A stretch of DNA of 64,000 nucleotides, taken from positions 286,666,238-286,730,237 of the forward strand of contig CM051460.1 in assembly GCA_028095005.1 (NCBI GenBank), given 5' to 3'. The translations under genes were made by a program, and so were the position numbers. Source of the DNA: Rhynchospora pubera. Lineage: Eukaryota > Streptophyta > Magnoliopsida > Poales > Cyperaceae. Below, in pieces: positions 1-12,189 of the stretch. The notes under the pieces are model-generated. The model did not search any database. It was given only the letters and a program-made list of their open reading frames with translations, and was not told where the DNA came from. Within the stretch, counting starts at the first letter, position 1, and each line of letters starts with the position of its first letter.

Positions 1-779
1 TTTACCAGCAATTTCAAATATGTTCTTACTAGCAATTTTTTTTCTGAAAACCTTTACCAGTATAAAATCCAACAAAAAAACAACATCCAACCATGAACCG
101 TAAAAGTAGTAAACTGACCTCTGAGTTGCATTTTGAGTTAATAACAAACTTTTTTTCATCTGAGTTACTTGTTGAGTTGACAACAAACCTTGATGATAGC
201 AAACCTCTTGGCAGAAGAGGTAGAGGAGTGGTGCGAGATCTACAGTTCAGAATGGGGATGCTTTTAGGTTTACAGCTAGGGGGAAGAAGATTGGCCTCTC
301 GTGTGACAGAGGAGTGGTGCCTCCGCCATCAGCCTTCATTAATGGCAGCCAAGCTTTGGTGGAAGGAGAGCAAAATAAAGAGTGGGGGAGAGAGGCAGTA
401 AGTGAGAGGAGTATAAGAGAGAGGGTGTTTAGTTTGGATTTCGGTTTGAGAAAGGAAGAGGGATGAGTTATAGAGGAGGCATAGGGAGAAATGTGAGGGA
501 GGGGTAGTCGGAGGAGAGAGGGAAATGGCTGAGCGGTCCCGATTAGAGCAGGAGGGGGGAGGTAATTGCTCGACTGGGTGGAAGAGAAGAAGGAGAGAAT
601 AGAGGAAGGTATAAGTGATGGAAGTTGGGGCAAGAAGAGAGAGATCGAAGAAGATAGAGGGAGATCGGAGAAGAGAGAGAGAGATGGCGAGAGAAGCGGC
701 GCAATTTGGTTTTGTCGATGGCTTCGTTCTCTCCGCCCTCTCCTCTCTGCAATAAACTTAATAGTAACACCGTACAATT
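1..779. other. gene-free stretch, purine-rich in its second half
   Basis: I recognise no gene here. From about 370 to 720 the plus strand is strongly GA-rich (runs of gagag and gaggag). This opens long but low-complexity reading frames on both strands, rich in Ser and Leu on one strand and in Glu and Arg on the other. They match no family I know and are best treated as composition artefacts. Confidence 0.5.
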
Positions 780-975
780 TAGGACGAAACAGACGAAATA
801 AACGATAACGAAACAGCTCCTTTTCGTTAACCGTTTCGTTTTGAGACGAAATAGTATTTCTATTTGCATTAACTGTTCGTTTTTAAAACGAAACCGAAAT
901 TCTTGATCGTTACCGTTCCGTTTCAGACGAAACGAAACGAAATAACGGTCGAAACGACTACCGTTTTCAGCCCTA
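780..975. repeat. MITE-like repeat saturated with TTTCGTTT words
   Basis: The stretch is filled with acgaaac and gtttcgtt words on both strands and ends in TTTTCAGCCCTA. Read from the right, it therefore starts TAGGGCTGAAAACGG, the terminal style of several other copies in this window (1088, 14558, 44398, 57801). I could not find a matching left terminus or target-site duplication, so the left boundary is approximate. Confidence 0.5.
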
Positions 976-1087
976 AGATTATTTCTCTTTGAGGAATCCG
1001 TAATAATAAGATTTCCTCTAGGCTATTAGTGTCAATTTTGTGGTGGGCCAGGCATGGACATTTGTAAAATAATTCTGTTATTTTATT

Positions 1088-1350
1088 TAGGCCTAAAAAC
1101 AGCGACCGTTTCGACCGTCTTTTCGTTTCGTTTAAAACGAAACAAAACGATTAAAAATTTTGGTTGCGTTTTAAAAACGAAACGGTTAACGCAAGTATGA
1201 AATGGTTTCGTTCATGTGTATTTTCGTGTTTTCGATCGTTTCGTTCAAAACAAAACGATTAATGCAAATGATAATCAATTTCGTGTCCAAAACGCAACGA
1301 TCAACGCAGCAGTCCAGTTGTGTGATCGTTTTACACGTTATGCACCACTA
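1088..1350. mobile_element. hAT-type MITE of the TTTCGTTT family
   Basis: This 263 bp non-coding element starts TAGGCCTAAAAACAGCG and ends ATGCACCACTA. It is flanked by an 8 bp direct repeat ATTTTATT at 1080-1087 and 1351-1358. The interior is saturated with cgtttcg and acgaaacg words. An 8 bp target-site duplication with TA...TA termini is typical of hAT elements. It has no coding capacity, so it would depend on a transposase supplied elsewhere. Confidence 0.6.
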
Positions 1351-1628
1351 ATTTTATTTATTTAATGATTTTTATGGCACTCAAGACATGATTAAGTTAG
1401 CTGTATTATATTTCTATTTTAATCCTTAAAGAGAGTCCTGTTTGTGTATTGCATACCTTTTATACTACGACCACTGGTATAAATAAATGTTTTCGTCGGA
1501 GTCAGTACTTCCCTTAAATTATATTTCTGTATGCTTTGTTGAATTTGTTTATTTATTTTTTGGGGTGCGGGACATTGGTTTTACTGCAACTATTATTCTA
1601 ACCTTCTTTTCTACTTCTTCTTCTTTCT

Positions 1629-1797
1629 GGGACCGTTTGGATCGCTTAGGAATTTGAGGAATTTGGGGAAGTTGCAATTCCTAGGAATAAATTTATTGGG
1701 AAGTGTGTAATTTTGTGAAGAGTTTGGATTGCTTATAATAAATTTATGGTAGGAAGATGAAATTCTCCAAAATCCCATGGGGATCCAAACGGCCCCT
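1629..1797. mobile_element. small MITE with GGGGCCGTTTGGATCC-type terminal inverted repeats
   Basis: The termini are GGGACCGTTTGGAT and, read from the right, GGGGCCGTTTGGATCC. They are flanked by TCT at 1626-1628 and 1798-1800, a possible 3 bp target-site duplication. The interior phrases aaatttattgg, aagtgtgtaa and gtgaagagtttg recur in the copies at 21651 and 50704. The termini resemble Tourist/PIF-Harbinger-like MITEs, but the superfamily is inferred. Confidence 0.7.
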
Positions 1798-1800
1798 CTG

Positions 1801-4800
1801 AGATTCCTTTCTTTTTTTTTCTGTTTTTTTTACAGAAGGCGCATACCAGGCTCTCACAACTCACAAGTGAGGAGCAGCTATAAGATCTCTCAAGATCAAT
1901 AGTAAATTTATTTATTTAGGAAGCATTATTATTTATGCATATTTGTATATTACATTGATTAGTTGAAATATGTGGATATCTAACCACATGTTCCACGAAA
2001 ACTTGTACAAATTCTTTTACTGACGTGCCTAACGCATTTGTGTATTAGTACAGTACTTTGTAAAGTAAAAATAAAGTACATTTGTTAGATCATTTTGTGT
2101 TCCTTTTTTGTAAGAAGTATAATTTGCACCAGCCGATCGACCCATAATTTGTCTGTAAAAGGTTTCTTTTTTCGTTCGTTTGGACTGTACGGCTGTTCCT
2201 TTGTTAACTACTTCAAGACATTCTCGTTTGCCAAATTTTTACAATTTTGTTCATATCAATTAAAATTTGAAAGTATTTGAAAATGAGGAAATAAAATTTG
2301 TCGCATTGTTGGATATATTGATAGCCCATCTATCAAATTATATGTAAATTTAAGTATCAAGAATTTTCTTAACTTAAATATTTTGTATTGTTAGACAAAT
2401 GGTACATTGAATACCAAGTTTTATCATTTTTTATAGGCTCAATATCACGCCTACAGATTTTATATTCATTGAAGTACGTATCGCAATGAACCTTAACTTT
2501 TGGAAACTTAGTTCTAGACGTTGAAACCGAAAGTTTCGTTTTTATCTGGCGAAATTGTTATACACGAATTTTAAGACAAAATATCCAATTTTGAGTTTTG
2601 AGAATTTGAAAAGAATGTTGTTTTATATTACTCGAACTCCATACAAAAGTTCAATCTGTATTTTGATACATTAGTAACATGAAAAAGAAGACGCGGCCGC
2701 GTGGAGTCGTTTTCGTGTCCCATCACTAGCCTAAAACCAATATTCATGATTGGTTTGTTTATAATCATCTTGCACGCGAAATTTTAAAGGTAGATTTCAA
2801 CAGTGATTAATTACAATCACCTTGCACGCAAAATTTTAACAAGGTAGACTTCAACAGTTTCACATTACATGAAGATTGAACTCCGTGTGCAATTTAATAA
2901 AATCCTGAAAAATTTATTATAGAAATTCCACACGCGATGTGAAAATAAATTCTCCAATAAGTACCAATATATACCATCTTTGTCAAATAATTTATACCAA
3001 ATGCTTTGAAAAATTCCATGCGTAATGCGTTACGACATTGATATCAGAAACGTGTCATTTACAATGTTTAATGTTGAAAGGATCTTATACCGCCTCAATT
3101 AACACATGTCCAAAACGATTGAGTTGGCTGTTGTACTATAAGTCAATTCAGACACGAAACACTTCCTAAGGAATAAGTGGTCTCATTACCCCCACATTTT
3201 TATCTGTATCTCTTGTTTTTTTTTTTTCCAAATTAATGGAAATTACAAAAAGCTAGATGAGCTGGTCAAATTTTCCTTTTTTTTTTTTTGGTCCGGATCA
3301 AGCTCACTTTCTGTAGTCTATTGATAAAAAAGCAATGTCTTTGACATGATCTGATCACATATCTTTCAGTTAATTCACATTAATGACTATCTTTCAGTTC
3401 TGATTTTAACAACAGAAAGCGAAATAGCAGTTGCAAACTTACAATAGTGATTTTGCTAATCTGTCTAAAATTCAGAATATATAATACTATTTTTGATATA
3501 TCATCCTTCGCTAATTAAACACACCCATATAATTAAATACAGAACACGACCTATTATGTATTGTATCGATAATCCTCTATTTTGATCTGATTGTTGTCAT
3601 AATTAACTCCATTTCAGTGAATATCAACACTCCTGCTAACGATCTCCCCTGCGTCTGCATATCAGATAACTTCACTCGGATTTTGATCTGAATTTGAAAA
3701 ATGCAAACAACAAATTACAAATATATGGTTATTTGTAGCTAAAATGCATTGTACATATAAATTGGTGGAAGTGTAAATGGAACAACACATTCGGTTCCAG
3801 CATGTTTAGTCCAAAAAGGTAATTTTTCAAGATAAAATTCTGGTTTTTAAGCTCCATAAATATGCAAGAATCTTTTTATTGTGATTCCGAAGTTGAAATT
3901 TTTTTTTACGCTACTACGTACAAATCATCCCGTAAAAAGGAGTGCAACTGTGCATAGCGTGAGTACAACATATTGTTGTTATGCACCGAATTTAATGCGC
4001 TTTCATGTGTAACAAGATATGCACGGAAGTTAATAATTAGTTAAAAGTAGTTGTAGCGGTTTTAATAGAATGCTTCGTACTTAGTAACATACATCTATAA
4101 TTTTGTTTGGGTATATCTGGTACAGTGGTACTGGATATCTATGTCTCTTTTGGGGATATGTTAATTGCTAGCTAGATGTGGGAGTGTTTGTTATATACAT
4201 TTTTGGTTCAATTAGCTAGTATCTGACCTTCGATTTTTATTAATGAAATCGGTGGCTTGCCACTTTTATTAATAAAAAATATTTATCATACAGAGTTATC
4301 ATTTTAATATTTATCTCATCAAAGCTTTTTGGGGAGCTTAATCTACCGTACGTCTATTCTTCAATTCTTGCTTGGGTCATTTTTTTGTAGAAACAGACAG
4401 ATTCCCAAGAAGGGAATCCTAGAGAAAATCATTAACAAAGAGTTGCAGTAGTGCAAGTTAACAGATCTAACCAGATCTCGCAAAAATATAGGTAAAACTA
4501 AAAATTGCCAAACAAGCGGCAATTTGACATAACAGAAGAAAGACAAACAGTACCACAAACCACCGGAAACCAATTGAAAGTTTGAAACTAAGAGTCAGTG
4601 CAGCACCTTTTCAATAATCGACTAATCGTTGTTTTACAGCGCAAGCAAAGTATATCCTCCTCTCAACCTTATGTCCCCATGATCTCAATGCTGTTACAAA
4701 AAAAAAAAAAATCTCTTATTTACTGGAGCCGCTGGTGACCTCAGAAAAAAACGAAAGGGATGCTGGCAATTTTTTGTTTTGTAATTTGGAGAGAAAGGTG

Positions 4801-5169
4801 CAAGAGAGTCTACCCAAGAGCAAAATAATATCAACTCACTGTTACAGCAGGCCTCATCGGAGTGGTGTATACTAAATCGGACAAGGTTTACTTGATTGCA
4901 TTTTTGGATTTTGAGTCAGGCTGGAACAATTCTTCTGATTAGTTAAACATTCTCTACTGCCAGTTTGGAGGAGGCTTGTCACACTCTCTACTGCTTTTGT
5001 CTTTTACTTTTTTCAAAAGGCTATGTTCTTTTAAATATTTAAAATTTGTTTAGCCCCTTGCTAACTTGTATCTTATTTGTAAGACTTCCATTTCATTGAA
5101 AAGATAAGGGCAAGACCTTATTTTTGTGTAAAAAAAAAGTTTGGAACTAAGGTTTGCGTCAAATTAATT
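1801..5169. other. gene-free AT-rich stretch
   Basis: No reading frame here resembles a known family, and I see no RNA gene. The region is AT-rich with poly-T and poly-A tracts. The stretch around 4360-4570 is less AT-biased, but its longest reading frame (minus strand, about 70 codons) has no recognisable motif. Confidence 0.5.
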
Positions 5170-5800
5170 ATTCAAGAATAAAAAAAATATTATTTTTAAA
5201 CGATTAAAACTAAGTTCTTTTAGAACTTATAGTACTACGTTTGAGTGATCCAACATTCAGAATAATTTTTTATTTCAAATGTGTTTGGGCCATCTTCTTG
5301 ATGAGTATTAACTAAGTTGTCAGAACCATTTTTAATCTGGATTAAAAAGATGGTCCAAACACATTAGGAATAAAAATTTATTTCGGATATTCGACAACTT
5401 AAAAATAATATTTAAATTTTCAAAAAACTTATTCTCGATTGTTTAAGAATAATATATTTTACTCCGTATAACTAATTCTAATTTTATTCTTACACGATCC
5501 AAATGGTGTTTAAAGCATTAGTTTTAAGTGGTTCAACATCAGAAATAAATTTTTATTCCTAGTGTGTTTTGTTCATCTTCTTAATTCGGATTAAAAAAAT
5601 AGTCCTAACAACTTCTCATTCCACATCAACAAGATGATCCAAACACACTAGAAATAAAAATTTCTTTCCGATATTGAACCACTTAAAATAACACTCTAAA
5701 TCTCAAAAATCTTATTAAAAATAATATTCTTTTTACTCTTGAATAACTGATTCTAATTTTATTCCTAAGCAATCCAAATCGCACCATCTTCATCAAAAGT
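5170..5800. repeat. duplicated hairpin-type repeat unit
   Basis: Two related units (about 5170-5520 and 5520-5800) each carry an inverted pair. One arm contains tttttattcctagtgtgttt and the other contains aaacacattaggaataaaaa. Both units also share the phrases ccatcttctt, gattaaaaa and taattctaattttattc. This looks like a tandemly duplicated AT-rich foldback MITE. No clear target-site duplication was found. Confidence 0.5.
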
Positions 5801-6187
5801 ACTGGCCACCCTGGTAGCATCATCTGTTGCACCCTCCTGGTTAACCTCTTCCACAACTGGCACAAGCTCCACTGGAACCACAATGACCTGTGCATGTCTC
5901 AATAAATGCCAAATGTTCAGTGACGCGTACCTTAAATTTGGCATGTCAAACGTCGTACTTAATAAAAATGTTGTTGCGTATCCTATATTTCAAAAGATGT
6001 CGTCTTTGATTTTTTCTTTTTTTTTTTTGTTATAACGGGATTGTAAAAAAAGGGAGGTACGTTATTTTGGCAGCCTCCGCCAAGTTAAAAAAAAATATTT
6101 ATCTTTTTTTACCGAGCTAATAAGGATCATCTCCAATATTTCTCATTTCTATCGTCTCCTTAAAAACATGTTTCTATTTTTAAAATA

Positions 6188-6208
6188 TGATTAATTAAGC
6201 TTCATTAA
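6188..6208 (+). repeat. left target-site duplication of the RTE insertion
   Basis: GATTAATTAAGCTTCATTAA at 6189-6208 is repeated exactly at 12112-12131, and the preceding T also matches. The two copies bracket the whole RTE-type element, including the hAT fragment inside it. A 20-21 bp duplication fits LINE target-primed insertion. Confidence 0.9.
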
Positions 6209-6324
6209 CTCCGCCTATACTAAGCTTTGGTTGCATTGTTTAGTATAGTCCGGTCCCAAGCACGATAAAAGGAGGAGGGTTGTGATAGGCTAGGCGAGCC
6301 AACGTAAAAATTCCAGTCATCTCT

Positions 6325-9300
6325 ATGGAAATGAAACCCAATTACTTTTCGTTGGGGCGTAACCCTCTTAGCGACGCGTCTTATCGGAATCCGGATGAGA
6401 TGATAAATGAGCAAGGACCGGGTCGCCACCTCTTTAGCGGCGCGCCTTATCGGAACCCGGATAAGGTGATAAGTGAGCAAGGGCCGGATCGTCACTCCCT
6501 TAGTGGCGCGCTACATCAGCGCCCGGATGTAGTGGCAAGTAAGCAAGGGTCTTCGCACTTTTCACGACGGGTGCGGGGGGCAAGGAAGATAGTCAGTGGG
6601 AGTAGGATTCGTTTAGGTAGTTGGAATGTAGGGTCTCTAACAGGAAAGTTAAGAGAGTTAGTGGATACGGCGATTAGGAGGCGTGTGAACATCTTGTGCG
6701 TACAAGAGACAAAGTGGATGGGCCAAAAAGCAAAGGAAGTGGAGAACACCGGTTTCAAGCTGTGGTACACTGGAAAAGAACGGGGCAGGAATGGAGTAGG
6801 TATCTTAATCGACAAGAGCCTTAAGAGTGGAGTTGTCGACGTGCGGAGACAAGGGGATAGGATCATTCTAGTGAAGCTAGTTTTGGGGGACTTAGTTTTG
6901 AACGTCATTAGTGCTTATGCACCACAAGTAGGACTAAGTGAATCCATCAAAATCCAATTCTAGGAAGATTTAGATGGTATGATTAGAAGTGTGCCAACCA
7001 CTGAAAAGCTCTTCATCGGAGGAGACTTCAATGGACATGTAGGTGAAACTAGTGGAGGGTTTGAGAGGGTGCATGGGGGTTTTGGGTATGGCGATAGGAA
7101 CCAAGAAGGTGAGGACTTCTTGAACTTGGCCATAGCTTACGACCTCATGATAGCTAACACCTTCTTTAGAAAAAGACAATCCCACTTAGTTACCTTTAGT
7201 AGTGCCCAACACTTTTCCCAGATTGATTTTGTTCTTTCTAGGAGAGAGGACAGACGAGCCTGCATGGATTGCAAGGTTATACCTGGGGAATGTGTCGTCT
7301 CACAACACAAACTTGTGGTGGCTGATTTTCGCTTTCCGCTGCGTTCTAGAGTAGGTAGAGGCGCTCGAGTTGTGAAGACGAAGTGGTGGAAGCTCAAAGG
7401 AGACGTGTCTCATACTTTTAGGGGCAGAATGATTGAAGAAGGTCCGTGGAAAGCAGGTGAAGAAGCAAACAAGATGTGGGAAGATATGTCAGCTAGCATT
7501 CAAAAGGTAGCTACGGAAGTGCTTGGAGTTACTAGAGAAAGCAACCACGAACCCAAAGATACGTGGTGGTGGAACGACGAAGTGCAGAAAGCTATTAAAG
7601 AAAAGAAAGAATGCTACAAACGCTTGCACCATGACAAGACCGACGACAATGCGCAGAGGTACAAATTGGCCAAGAAGAATGCAAAGAAAGCTGTGAGCGA
7701 AGCAAGAGGTCGGGCTTATGAGGATCTATACCAGAAGCTGAGTACGAAGGAGGGTGAGAAGGACGTGTATAAGATAGCCAAGCTTCGAGATAGGAAGACG
7801 AGAGACTTAAACCAAGTGAAGTGCATCAAGGACGAGACTGATAGGCTTTTAGTGAGGGACGACGAGATCAAGAATAGGTGGAGGGATTACTTCAACAAGT
7901 TATTCAATGGAGAGGATGACGACTTAGGAATTGTGTTGAACGACTCCTTTGATGACTCCAATAGACGTTTTGTTAGGAGAATTCAAGAGTCCGAGGTGAA
8001 AGAAGCCTTAAAACGAATGAAAGTAGGTAAGGCTCTAGGACCTGATAACATACCAATCGAAGTATGGAGGTGCCTCGGAGATGTGGCTGTAGTTTGGTTA
8101 ACCAAACTATTCAATAGTATTTTCCGATCAAATAGGATGCCAGATGCGTGGAGGAGAAGCACTCTAGGACCAATCTTCAAGAATAAAGGGGATGCTCAAA
8201 GCTGTACAAACTATAGAGGGATTAAGCTTATGAGTCATACAATGAAGCTTTGGGAGAGAGTGATAGAACATCGCTTGAGACGGATGACAAACGTTTCGAA
8301 AAACCAATTTAGTTTTATGCCTGGGAGGTCAACCATGGAGGCCATCTTCCTAATAAGGCAATTGATGGAGAGATATCGGGAGCGAAAGAAGGATCTACAT
8401 ATGGTTTTCATTGATTTGGAGAAAGCATACGACAAAGTGCCAAGGAAAGTTATGTGGTGGGCACTAGAAAAGAAGAAAGTCCCCACAAAGTATGTTACCC
8501 TCATCCAAGACATGTATGATGGTGCCGTTACTTGCATCAGGACATGTGATAGTGTAACTAGTTTTTTTTACTATTAAAATAGGACTACATCAGGGATCAG
8601 CTTTGAGCCCGTATATTTTTGCCTTAGTGATGGATGAGATCACGAAGAATATACAGGGAGAGATTCCTTGGTGTATGCTCTTTGCGGACGATGTGGTGTT
8701 AGTCAATGAGAGTAGGACGGAGGTCGATAGGAAATTGAAATTGTGGAGACGAACTCTAGAGTCCAAAGGGTTTAGGCTTAGTAGAACTAAGACAGAGTAT
8801 ATGGGGTGTGAGTTTAGTGGGATACGACCAGTGGACGGAGATGTCTGTCTAGACGGGTAGGTAGTACCTACGAAAGATACTTTTCGATATTTAGGGTCGA
8901 TGCTGCAGAGCGATGGCGAGATAGATGAAGATGTTAGTCACAGATTAAGAGCGGGGTGGGTGAAATGGCGACAAGCATCAGGCGTCCTATGCGATAAGAA
9001 AGTCCCGCAAAAGCTAAAAGGCAAGTTCTACAGGACAGCGATTAGACCTGCGATGTTGTATGGCGCAGAATGTTGGGGGCTACTAAAAGACGACATGTCC
9101 AGAAGATGAGTGTAGCTGAGATGCGTATGTTGAGGTGGATCTGCGGTCACACGAGGAAAGATCGGATTAGAAATGATGACATACGAGATATGGTTGGGGT
9201 CGCACCAATAGAGGAGAAGTTGATCCAACATCGTTTGAGATGGTTTGGACATATCCAACGCAGACCTCCAGAGGCACCGGTACGTATCGGAATTCTTAAT

Positions 9301-9450
9301 CATTTCGAGAACACCCGGAGGGGGAGAGGGAGACCAAGATTGACATGGGAAGAAGCGGTGAAAAGAGACCTTAAAGAATGGAACGTCTCCAAGGAGTTGG
9401 CGATCGATAGGAGCGCTTGGAAGTTAGCAATTCATGTACCGGAGCCATGA
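6325..9450 (+). pseudogene. RTE retrotransposon ORF: endonuclease and reverse transcriptase, inactivated
   Basis: The N-terminus holds three 22-residue tandem repeats (66 bp units from 6358, 6424 and 6490). An apurinic-type endonuclease follows, with LGSWNVGSLTGK, VQETKW, GGDFNGHVG, SQIDFVLSRR and SQHKLVVAD. Next comes a reverse transcriptase with GIKLMSHTMKLWE, FIDLEKAYDKVPR and the catalytic FADDVVLV. The C-terminal part includes LRWFGHIQRRP and RGRGRPRLTWEE and ends HVPEP. Four lesions are visible: a TAG at 6961-6963 where family members have Trp; one extra T in the run near 8560, shifting frame after VTSFF; a TAG at 8858-8860, probably from CAG; and two extra bases near 9076. The order and motifs fit the RTE clade of plants. 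Confidence in the family is high; confidence in inactivity is also high. Confidence 0.92.
6358..6555 (+). repeat. three 66 bp tandem repeats inside the RTE ORF
   Basis: Each unit encodes 22 residues with a shared pattern: R-x-x-L/F-S-x-A, then Y/H-R/Q-N/R-P-D, ending in QGPG, QGPD or QGSS. The units lie in frame ahead of the endonuclease. They look like a repeated N-terminal segment of the element's own protein; function unknown. Confidence 0.75.
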
Positions 9451-9540
9451 CGTAGGAACTTAGGGGTAGGAGCGATGCCATAGGTTTGTAGGTCCCTCTA
9501 TTAGATCACGGTCGAGATCTAGGTTTCTACTATTACTATT

Positions 9541-11945
9541 AATAATAAGGAGGAGTGGGCTAGAACGGGTTGTACCTTGATGTCGGATGGATGGACCGAT
9601 GGAAAGAATAGGTCTATTACTAATTTTTTAGTCAATAGTCCTATGGGAACCGTTTTCCTCAAGTCGATTGATTCATCCGGTGAATTTAAAGATGCGGAAA
9701 AATTATGTTCTTTGCTTGATGGTGTCGTAGAAGAGATAGGTGAAGAGAATGTTGTCCAAGTTGTGACCGATAGTGCACCGGCTTATGTTAGTGCCGGTAA
9801 ACTATTGATGGAAAAGAGAAAGAAGTTATTTTGGAATCCATGTGCGGCACATATCATGGATTTGATTCTAGAAGATATTGGTGAGTTACCAACTTTCAAG
9901 GATGCAATTGTCAAAGCCAAACGAGTATGCAACTTTATCTATAATCATGTTTGGGTGCTTAATTTATTTAGGCAACAAAAAGGGCAAAGAGAATTGAAAA
10001 AGCCGGGTGTTACACGCTTTGCTACTTGTTTTCTTTGCTTGGCGAGCTTTCAAAGAAACCAAGTTTGTTTGAAAGCAATGTTTGGTGGTAGGAAATGGTT
10101 GGAAAGTAGTTTTGCGGGTACCCTCGAAGGAATGACGGTGAGGGAGATCATCATTAGAGATGATAATTTTTGGAAGGAAGTAAAGTATTGCTTAGCGGCT
10201 ACGGAACCTCTTGTCAAGGTGCTTAGACTTGTTGATGGCGATGAAAAGCCGGCCATGGGGAACATTTATGAAGCAATGGATCGAGCTAAGGAGCAAATCG
10301 CATCTAGCTTTGATAGAACACCAAGTAGGTATAGAGAGATTTGGGAAATTATTGATTTGAGGTGGGAATTGCAACTTCATCGACCACTTCATGCCGCGGG
10401 ATATTATCTCAATCCAAAGTACTAAGTTAATTTATTTTTTATCATTTCATAAGCTATTGCTTGCTGCCCTTTACTTAAAACTATTTTTATTTTTTAGGTT
10501 TCATTATAGTGAAAATTTTAATGCGGATGACGAGGTTCTAACGGGACTAATTGAGACCATAGAAAGAATGTATCCTAATCCGGCGACACGGTTTAAAATT
10601 GAATCCCAACTTGAGAAGTTCAAGCGAGCGGAAGGTACATTTGGATCTAGTATGGCCATTTATGCACGTGACAAGAAACAACCCGGTATGAGTATGACCA
10701 ATGGCTCGTGTATTGTATTTATATCTAATGACTTTAATTTAATTTGTATTTAATCTCTTAAATTTGAAATAGCGCATTGGTGGGCAATGCATGGCTCGGG
10801 TAAGGAGCTTAAGGAATTTGCCATACGTGTGTTGAGCCTCACATGTAGCGCAACGGGATGTGAAAGATTTTGGAGTTTTTTTCAAGATGTTCATTCCAAA
10901 AAGAGATAAAAAATGGAGCATGAGCGGTTGAATAATATAGTTTTTGTGAAGTATAACCTTAGACTTGAAATGAGACAAAAAGAAAGAGAAGCAAAAGGTG
11001 ATCATTACAATCCAATAGAATTATCCGATATGGAATCGGATAATGAATGGATCACCGAAAATGTAACTCTAAATGAAGAAAATATTGAAGATCATGTCTC
11101 TCAAGAGAATCAAGTCCCTATTGCTCCGGATTTCTCATGGAAAGATATTAGTGATTTGTTTAAGGAAGTTGAAGTTGGCACTAGTAGAAAGAAAAGAAAG
11201 CGAGGTACAATTTTTTTTCTATATATTAGGCTATTAGCATTTTGTTATCTTATTTACAAGATAATATAATTTAAAGTTTGAATTTTGTTGCATAGGACCG
11301 AGAGATTTGAGGATTAATAAGAAAAATGATATGGTGCAAGGGAAAGGAAAAAAGAGGATAGAAGTGCAAGAGGATAGTGAACCGGAATTTCATGAGGAAG
11401 AGATGGAAACCGACGAAAGCGAGGAGTCACTCAATCTTAATGATGAAAGTGATGATAGTGGTGGTGCTAATAATGATAGTGATGATGATGTTTAGATATT
11501 TAGGTTATCTATTCAATGGATGAAATATCATGAACTTGTTATTTCCATAATTCCATGCTTATTAGTTGATATTTTTGGTACTTAGTTAAGTTAATATTTT
11601 GATGATACGAGAAAATTGGACAATGAAATATTTGTTTTGTTAATATTTTTAATTATTAAGTAGCATTTTGTATGATTTGTCAATTAAGATGTAGATCAAT
11701 TCAATTTGAATCATTATCTAATGCTCAAAAACACATAGACTTATTGTTGCGCAATAAAAAAATATGATATAATGTGTTATTAGACCTTTGATTTAATGAA
11801 TTTAATTTAATATATGTCATAACTACTTATTATAGCTGATTTCAATGATAACACAACGTATCTTAAAGCGTATCGATACGATACGCGATACACGATACGA
11901 TACTTAATGTTACGATACACGATACATTTTACGATTCAACTTCTA
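9541..11945 (+). mobile_element. 5'-truncated hAT element lodged in the RTE 3' UTR
   Basis: Left of about 9545 the sequence is the RTE's ATT-rich 3' UTR. From 9551 it is hAT transposase coding sequence, starting mid-protein. The right part (11850-11945) carries subterminal words of the gatacgatac type and appears to end in TTCTA, so the reversed terminus is TAGAAGTTGAATCG. RTE 3' UTR resumes with TGACTATTATTATTAG. No left terminus, BED zinc finger or matching 8 bp duplication is present, so the 5' half was lost, probably by deletion between ATT-rich tracts. Confidence 0.7.
9551..11495 (+). pseudogene. hAT-family transposase gene (DUF659 and dimerisation region), truncated
   Basis: Four exons can be joined: 9551-10418, 10498-10685, 10773-11204 and 11296-11495. 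The introns (10419-10497, 10686-10772, 11205-11295) are all GT...AG and keep the frame. Exon 1 encodes the DUF659-type core (LMSDGWTDGKNRSITNFLV, VVTDSAPAYVSAGKLL, NPCAAHIMDLILEDIGEL). Exon 3 encodes the C-terminal region (ATGCERFWSFFQDVHSKKR, then MEHERLNNIVFVKYNLRL). The tail is very acidic (DESDDSGGANNDSDDD). An in-frame TAA near 10909, just after HSKKR, breaks the protein. The N-terminal zinc finger is missing. The family would bind and cut transposon ends; this copy should be inactive. Confidence 0.88.
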
Positions 11946-12111
11946 TGACTATTATTATTAGTGGTATTATTATTAGTATGGCTAGTCTTACTATTAGTAT
12001 TTTTATGTTTTGTATTTTTTTTTTGTTCTTGGATGTGTTCTCTTGTTGGATTTCTTTCTAGCCTACCCCAACTTGTTTGGGACAAAAGACTTAGTTGTTG
12101 TTGTTGTTGTT

Positions 12112-12131
12112 GATTAATTAAGCTTCATTAA
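12112..12131 (+). repeat. right target-site duplication of the RTE insertion
   Basis: Exact repeat of 6189-6208, directly after the (TTG)n tail. It fixes the 3' end of the RTE element. Confidence 0.9.
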
Positions 12132-12189
12132 TTGTCATCCCTCGTCCCAACAACGCTTAAGCTTCTCATCCCCCATCACAACAGTGCCA

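Larger units (their letters stand above)
6209..12111 (+). mobile_element. RTE-clade non-LTR retrotransposon with an internal hAT fragment
   Basis: The element has a 5' leader, one long degraded ORF (endonuclease then reverse transcriptase) and a 3' UTR. It ends in the segment beginning CCTACCCCAACTTGTTTGGG (12062-12081) followed by a (TTG)n tail at about 12094-12111, the tail style of plant RTE elements. A 20-21 bp target-site duplication flanks it. The 3' UTR is split: its first part runs from 9451 to about 9545 and its last part from about 11946 to 12111. The roughly 2.4 kb between them is a hAT transposase gene fragment. The ORF carries two stops and two frameshifts, so the copy cannot move on its own. 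Confidence 0.9.

Noticed and set aside
247..869. Overlapping minus-strand frames of 176 and 108 codons
   Set aside because: They come from purine-rich plus-strand DNA and the TTTCGTTT repeat; there is no domain and no splice structure.
6220..6495. Minus-strand 91-codon frame with internal repeats
   Set aside because: Shadow of the 66 bp repeats in the RTE ORF on the plus strand.
12092..12111. Simple (TTG)n microsatellite
   Set aside because: Position at the end of the conserved RTE 3' segment and before the target-site duplication shows that it is the retrotransposon tail, so it was annotated as part of the element.
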